This document shows positions 61,632 through 64,000 of a DNA stretch of 64,000 nucleotides, in pieces (positions within the stretch are counted from its first letter, which is position 1; every line of letters starts with the position of its first letter). The DNA comes from Verrucomicrobiota bacterium. GTDB taxonomy: Bacteria > Verrucomicrobiota > Verrucomicrobiia > Limisphaerales > UBA9464. A program made the position numbers and the translations under genes. The stretch covers positions 1-64,000 of the forward strand of contig CANIZL010000001.1 of assembly GCA_947471985.1 (NCBI GenBank), read 5' to 3'. The notes under the pieces were generated by a model, which saw only the letters and a list, made by a program, of their open reading frames with translations, was not told the origin of the DNA and made no database searches.

Positions 61632-64000
61632 ATGAAGCATGGATTATCCCGTCTTTCGGCGGCAGCCGTGGCGTGTGTTGCGTTATGCACCGCCGCGGTC
61701 CAGTCGGTGCATGCGCAAATCTCCACGGTTGTCTTTCAGGACGACTTTTCAGCCAATACCATTGATCCCGCAAAATATCAGGCGGACGCCCCGTTCTTTG
61801 AGGGTGGCACCGGCGATATCCATGCGGAGGCGGGCAATGGCGTCATGAAATTTGTCGGCACCACCACGGCCCAGTGGTGGTCGGGCGGCACCCTGCGTGT
61901 CGTCCCCACTTTTGAGGCCAGCGATTCCACTCCGGTCAAGATTTCCATTGATCGCGTGGCTGAGGTCGGTGTGGGCAGCGCGTCCCGCAGTGCGCTGTGG
62001 ATCCTGGATGAAACCAAGACCAAATACGTCTTGTTCGCCGATGTCCGCGGTGAGGGAGGCTGGCACTACAACCGCAAGATCGGTGAGGATGGCGACGTTC
62101 CGACCGGAGGCGGCAATAACATCGCCGTCTTTGACGGAGCGGCCTTTGACGACGGCGGGAACCACCGGATGAGCCTGCTGGCGGACGGAAAGACGGTTAA
62201 ACTGATGCTCGACGGGCAGGTCGGGGCAGAGGTGAAATTCCCCTTTACGAAGATTCAGTTCCAATTTGGTAGTTATGCGCGGGCCAACAACGATACGGCC
62301 GACACCACTTGGGATAATCTCAAGATCGAGACCAACCTGAAAACCGCGGTTGTCTTCTCGGATGACTTTTCCTCAAACACGGTAAATCCTGCCAAATTTC
62401 AGCCGGATGCGCCCTTTTTTGAAGGCGGAACCGGGGACATCCATGCGGAGGCCAGCGGGGGTGTGATGAAGTTTGTCGGTGCGACCACCCAGCAGTGGTG
62501 GTCCGGCGGCACCCTGCGGGCGTTGCCGATCTTTGACGCCTCGGAAGCTACGCCGGTGGCGGTGAGCGTGGATCGCGTCGCCGAAGTGGGCGTCGGGTCC
62601 GCCTCGCGCAGCGCGCTGTGGATCCTGGATGAAACCAAGACCAAGTATGTGCTCTTCGCGGACGTCCGCAACGAGGGGGGTTGGCGCTATAATCGGAAGA
62701 TTGGTGAGAATGGCGATGTGCCGACCGGCAGCGGAACGGACATCGGGCTGTTTAACGGCGCTTCCTATGACGATGGCGGAATCCACAAGATGCAAATCAT
62801 TGCAGACGGCAAGACCGTCAAGTTGGTGCTGGACGGTCAGGTTGGGACAGAGGTGAAATTCCCGTTTTCCAAGGTGCAGTTTCAATTTGGCTCGTACGCC
62901 CGGGCCAACAATGACACCGCGGATACGACCTGGGACAATTTCAAGGTCGAAACGGTATTGAAGGCCACCAGCGTCGTGTTTCAGGACGACTTTTCGGCGA
63001 ACACCATTGATCCCGCCAAGTACCAGGCGGACGCCCCGTTCTTTGAGGGCGGTGTGGGGGATATCCATGCCCAAGCGGACGGCGGAGTCATGAAATTTGT
63101 CGGCACCACGACCACCCAGTGGTGGTCCGGTGGTACTTTGGGCATCGTGCCGCAATTCGCGCCGTCCGAGGCCGAGAAAATCACCATCTCCATTGATCGT
63201 GTGGCGGAAGCCGGAGTCGGTTCAGCATCCCGTAGCGCGTTGTGGATTCTGGATGCCACCAAGACCAAATACGTTCTGTTTGCCGACGTCCGCGGCGAAG
63301 GTGGCTGGCATTACAATCGGAAGATCGGCCAGGCTGGCGACGTTCCGACCGGCGGGGGTAACAACATCGCCCTCTTCGACGGAGCGGCCTTTGACGACGG
63401 CGGCCTGCACCGGATGAGCATGGTGGCGGATGGCAAGACGGTGAAACTCCTCCTCGATGGCGTCCAGGGTGCCGAGGTTAACTTCCCATTTTCCCCGGTC
63501 GTATTTCAGTTTGGCAGCTATGCGCGGGCCAACAACGACACGGCGGACACCACTTGGGACAACCTGAAAATCGAGACGGCCGGCGGAGCCACGTTCCTGC
63601 AAACGGCGTCGTCGGTGCGAGTGGGAGCCAACAGCCCGGAGATCACGGTACGCATCCCGGCGGGATTGAATTCACAGAATGCGGTGCATCTCAAGGTCGT
63701 GAGCAGTGACCCGTCGATCGCCATTCCGGTGGGCGGGACGGGCGGTTCCTTGGATCTGACATTCCCGGCCGGGGGTGCCAATACGTTGACCTTCCGTACC
63801 CGTGGGGTTGCCTTGGGTGGAGCCCAATTCACTCTCGAGGGTGATTTTCCTGGTGCCAACAAGCTCGGCGTCGCCGTGATTTCCGGCCCGGGAATCGCGC
63901 TGGACGACCCGTTCACTGGAAACACTCTCGACGCGGCCAAATGGCAGAAGTCGACACAGGGGTTTGAAACCACCGGTGTGGGCACCTTCGACGTTTCCCA
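61632..64000 (+). CDS. exported protein of tandem lectin/LamG-like repeats, C-terminus beyond window
   Basis: About 789 residues are visible from ATG 61632, with no stop before the edge. The signal peptide (LSRLSAAAVACVALCTAAVQ) ends near VHAQ. Three near-identical repeats start at residues 33, 240 and 448, each beginning VVFxDDFSxNTxxPAKxQ and ending like FGSYARANNDTADTTWDNLK. A linker domain (about 655-755, EITVRIPAGLNSQNAVHLKV) and the start of a fourth, divergent unit (DDPFTGNTLDAAKWQ) follow. Strand patterns and the DDF...KW opening suggest concanavalin/LamG-type jelly rolls, perhaps binding glycans. Function is unknown. Confidence 0.85.
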   Translation, partial: MKHGLSRLSAAAVACVALCTAAVQSVHAQISTVVFQDDFSANTIDPAKYQADAPFFEGGTGDIHAEAGNGVMKFVGTTTAQWWSGGTLRVVPTFEASDSTPVKISIDRVAEVGVGSASRSALWILDETKTKYVLFADVRGEGGWHYNRKIGEDGDVPTGGGNNIAVFDGAAFDDGGNHRMSLLADGKTVKLMLDGQVGAEVKFPFTKIQFQFGSYARANNDTADTTWDNLKIETNLKTAVVFSDDFSSNTVNPAKFQPDAPFFEGGTGDIHAEASGGVMKFVGATTQQWWSGGTLRALPIFDASEATPVAVSVDRVAEVGVGSASRSALWILDETKTKYVLFADVRNEGGWRYNRKIGENGDVPTGSGTDIGLFNGASYDDGGIHKMQIIADGKTVKLVLDGQVGTEVKFPFSKVQFQFGSYARANNDTADTTWDNFKVETVLKATSVVFQDDFSANTIDPAKYQADAPFFEGGVGDIHAQADGGVMKFVGTTTTQWWSGGTLGIVPQFAPSEAEKITISIDRVAEAGVGSASRSALWILDATKTKYVLFADVRGEGGWHYNRKIGQAGDVPTGGGNNIALFDGAAFDDGGLHRMSMVADGKTVKLLLDGVQGAEVNFPFSPVVFQFGSYARANNDTADTTWDNLKIETAGGATFLQTASSVRVGANSPEITVRIPAGLNSQNAVHLKVVSSDPSIAIPVGGTGGSLDLTFPAGGANTLTFRTRGVALGGAQFTLEGDFPGANKLGVAVISGPGIALDDPFTGNTLDAAKWQKSTQGFETTGVGTFDVS
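61728..63590 (+). repeat. three tandem ~622-bp coding repeats
   Basis: Units run from 61728, 62349 and 62973 to about 63590 (621, 624 and about 618 bp). They are in frame and highly similar at DNA level over long stretches. Units 1 and 3 share wording that unit 2 lacks, for instance around the repeat start and the RGEGGWHYNRK and NNIA segments. Confidence 0.9.

Noticed and set aside
61728-63590. Repeats considered as a CRISPR or mobile element
   Set aside because: Units are about 622 bp, in frame and coding, with no spacers, terminal inverted repeats or transposase.

Overview
The window looks like a chromosomal segment of a GC-rich Gram-negative bacterium of the Verrucomicrobiota, probably near the Limisphaerales/Pedosphaera group (inference from gene content, not from a marker tree). 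Pointers are two prepilin-type proteins with long conserved N-termini, a PEP-CTERM protein, FG-GAP/ASPIC-UnbV (CRTAC1-like) and BNR-repeat secreted proteins, a CotH-kinase protein, a DUF3472 protein, Tat-exported Gfo/Idh/MocA and dienelactone-hydrolase proteins, and LPS genes (lpxD, waaA). No rRNA, tRNA, insertion sequence, prophage or CRISPR array was seen. Most genes, including ribosomal protein genes, have no recognisable Shine-Dalgarno sequence.

Layout. 1-6.1 kb (minus): an exopolysaccharide cassette of two GT4 glycosyltransferases and a WecA/MraY-type phosphoglycosyltransferase, joined by ATGA stop/start overlaps, running on into moeA and an NtrC-type response regulator cut by the left edge. 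6.2-7.9 kb (minus): rpsP-khpA-trmD-rplS without rimM, ending in an intrinsic terminator. 8.3-9.6 kb: a lipoprotein and a prepilin-like protein. 9.8-15.2 kb (minus): glcD-glcE-aldo/keto reductase-pyrR-pyrB. 15.4-24.2 kb: DUF3472 protein, zinc alcohol dehydrogenase, two FmdB-type proteins, a DUF4175-like coiled-coil membrane protein, a secreted cyclophilin, and two exported proteins of unknown role. 24.3-26.3 kb (plus): trpA coupled to a mannose-1-phosphate guanylyltransferase.

26.4-29.0 kb (minus) is the most distinctive cluster: a prepilin-like protein, a PEP-CTERM choice-of-anchor-M protein, and a paralogue of it lacking the PEP-CTERM anchor, the last two overlapping by ATGA. It is followed by a divergent sialidase-like BNR protein (29.3-31.1), argS, a PTS IIA protein and the DNA polymerase III delta-prime subunit. 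34.7-39.0 kb (plus): a RibD-C reductase and a short Bat operon (MoxR, DUF58, DUF4381-like, BatA). 39.0-42.5 kb (minus): an SGNH-like protein, an MBOAT acyltransferase with no canonical start codon, and a dienelactone hydrolase.

42.7-64 kb: CotH-kinase protein; rplU-rpmA-obg (Obg with a large acidic insertion); yicC-DUF177-rpmF-plsX-fabH for ribosome and lipid synthesis; a Gfo/Idh/MocA oxidoreductase with a strong terminator; waaA; purF; lpxD; a fatty acid desaturase; a 1253-residue FG-GAP protein with two internal modules; and, at the right edge, a secreted protein built of three near-identical tandem repeats of about 208 residues, running out of the window. Housekeeping operons for translation, pyrimidine, purine and envelope synthesis thus alternate with a large set of lineage-type secreted proteins.
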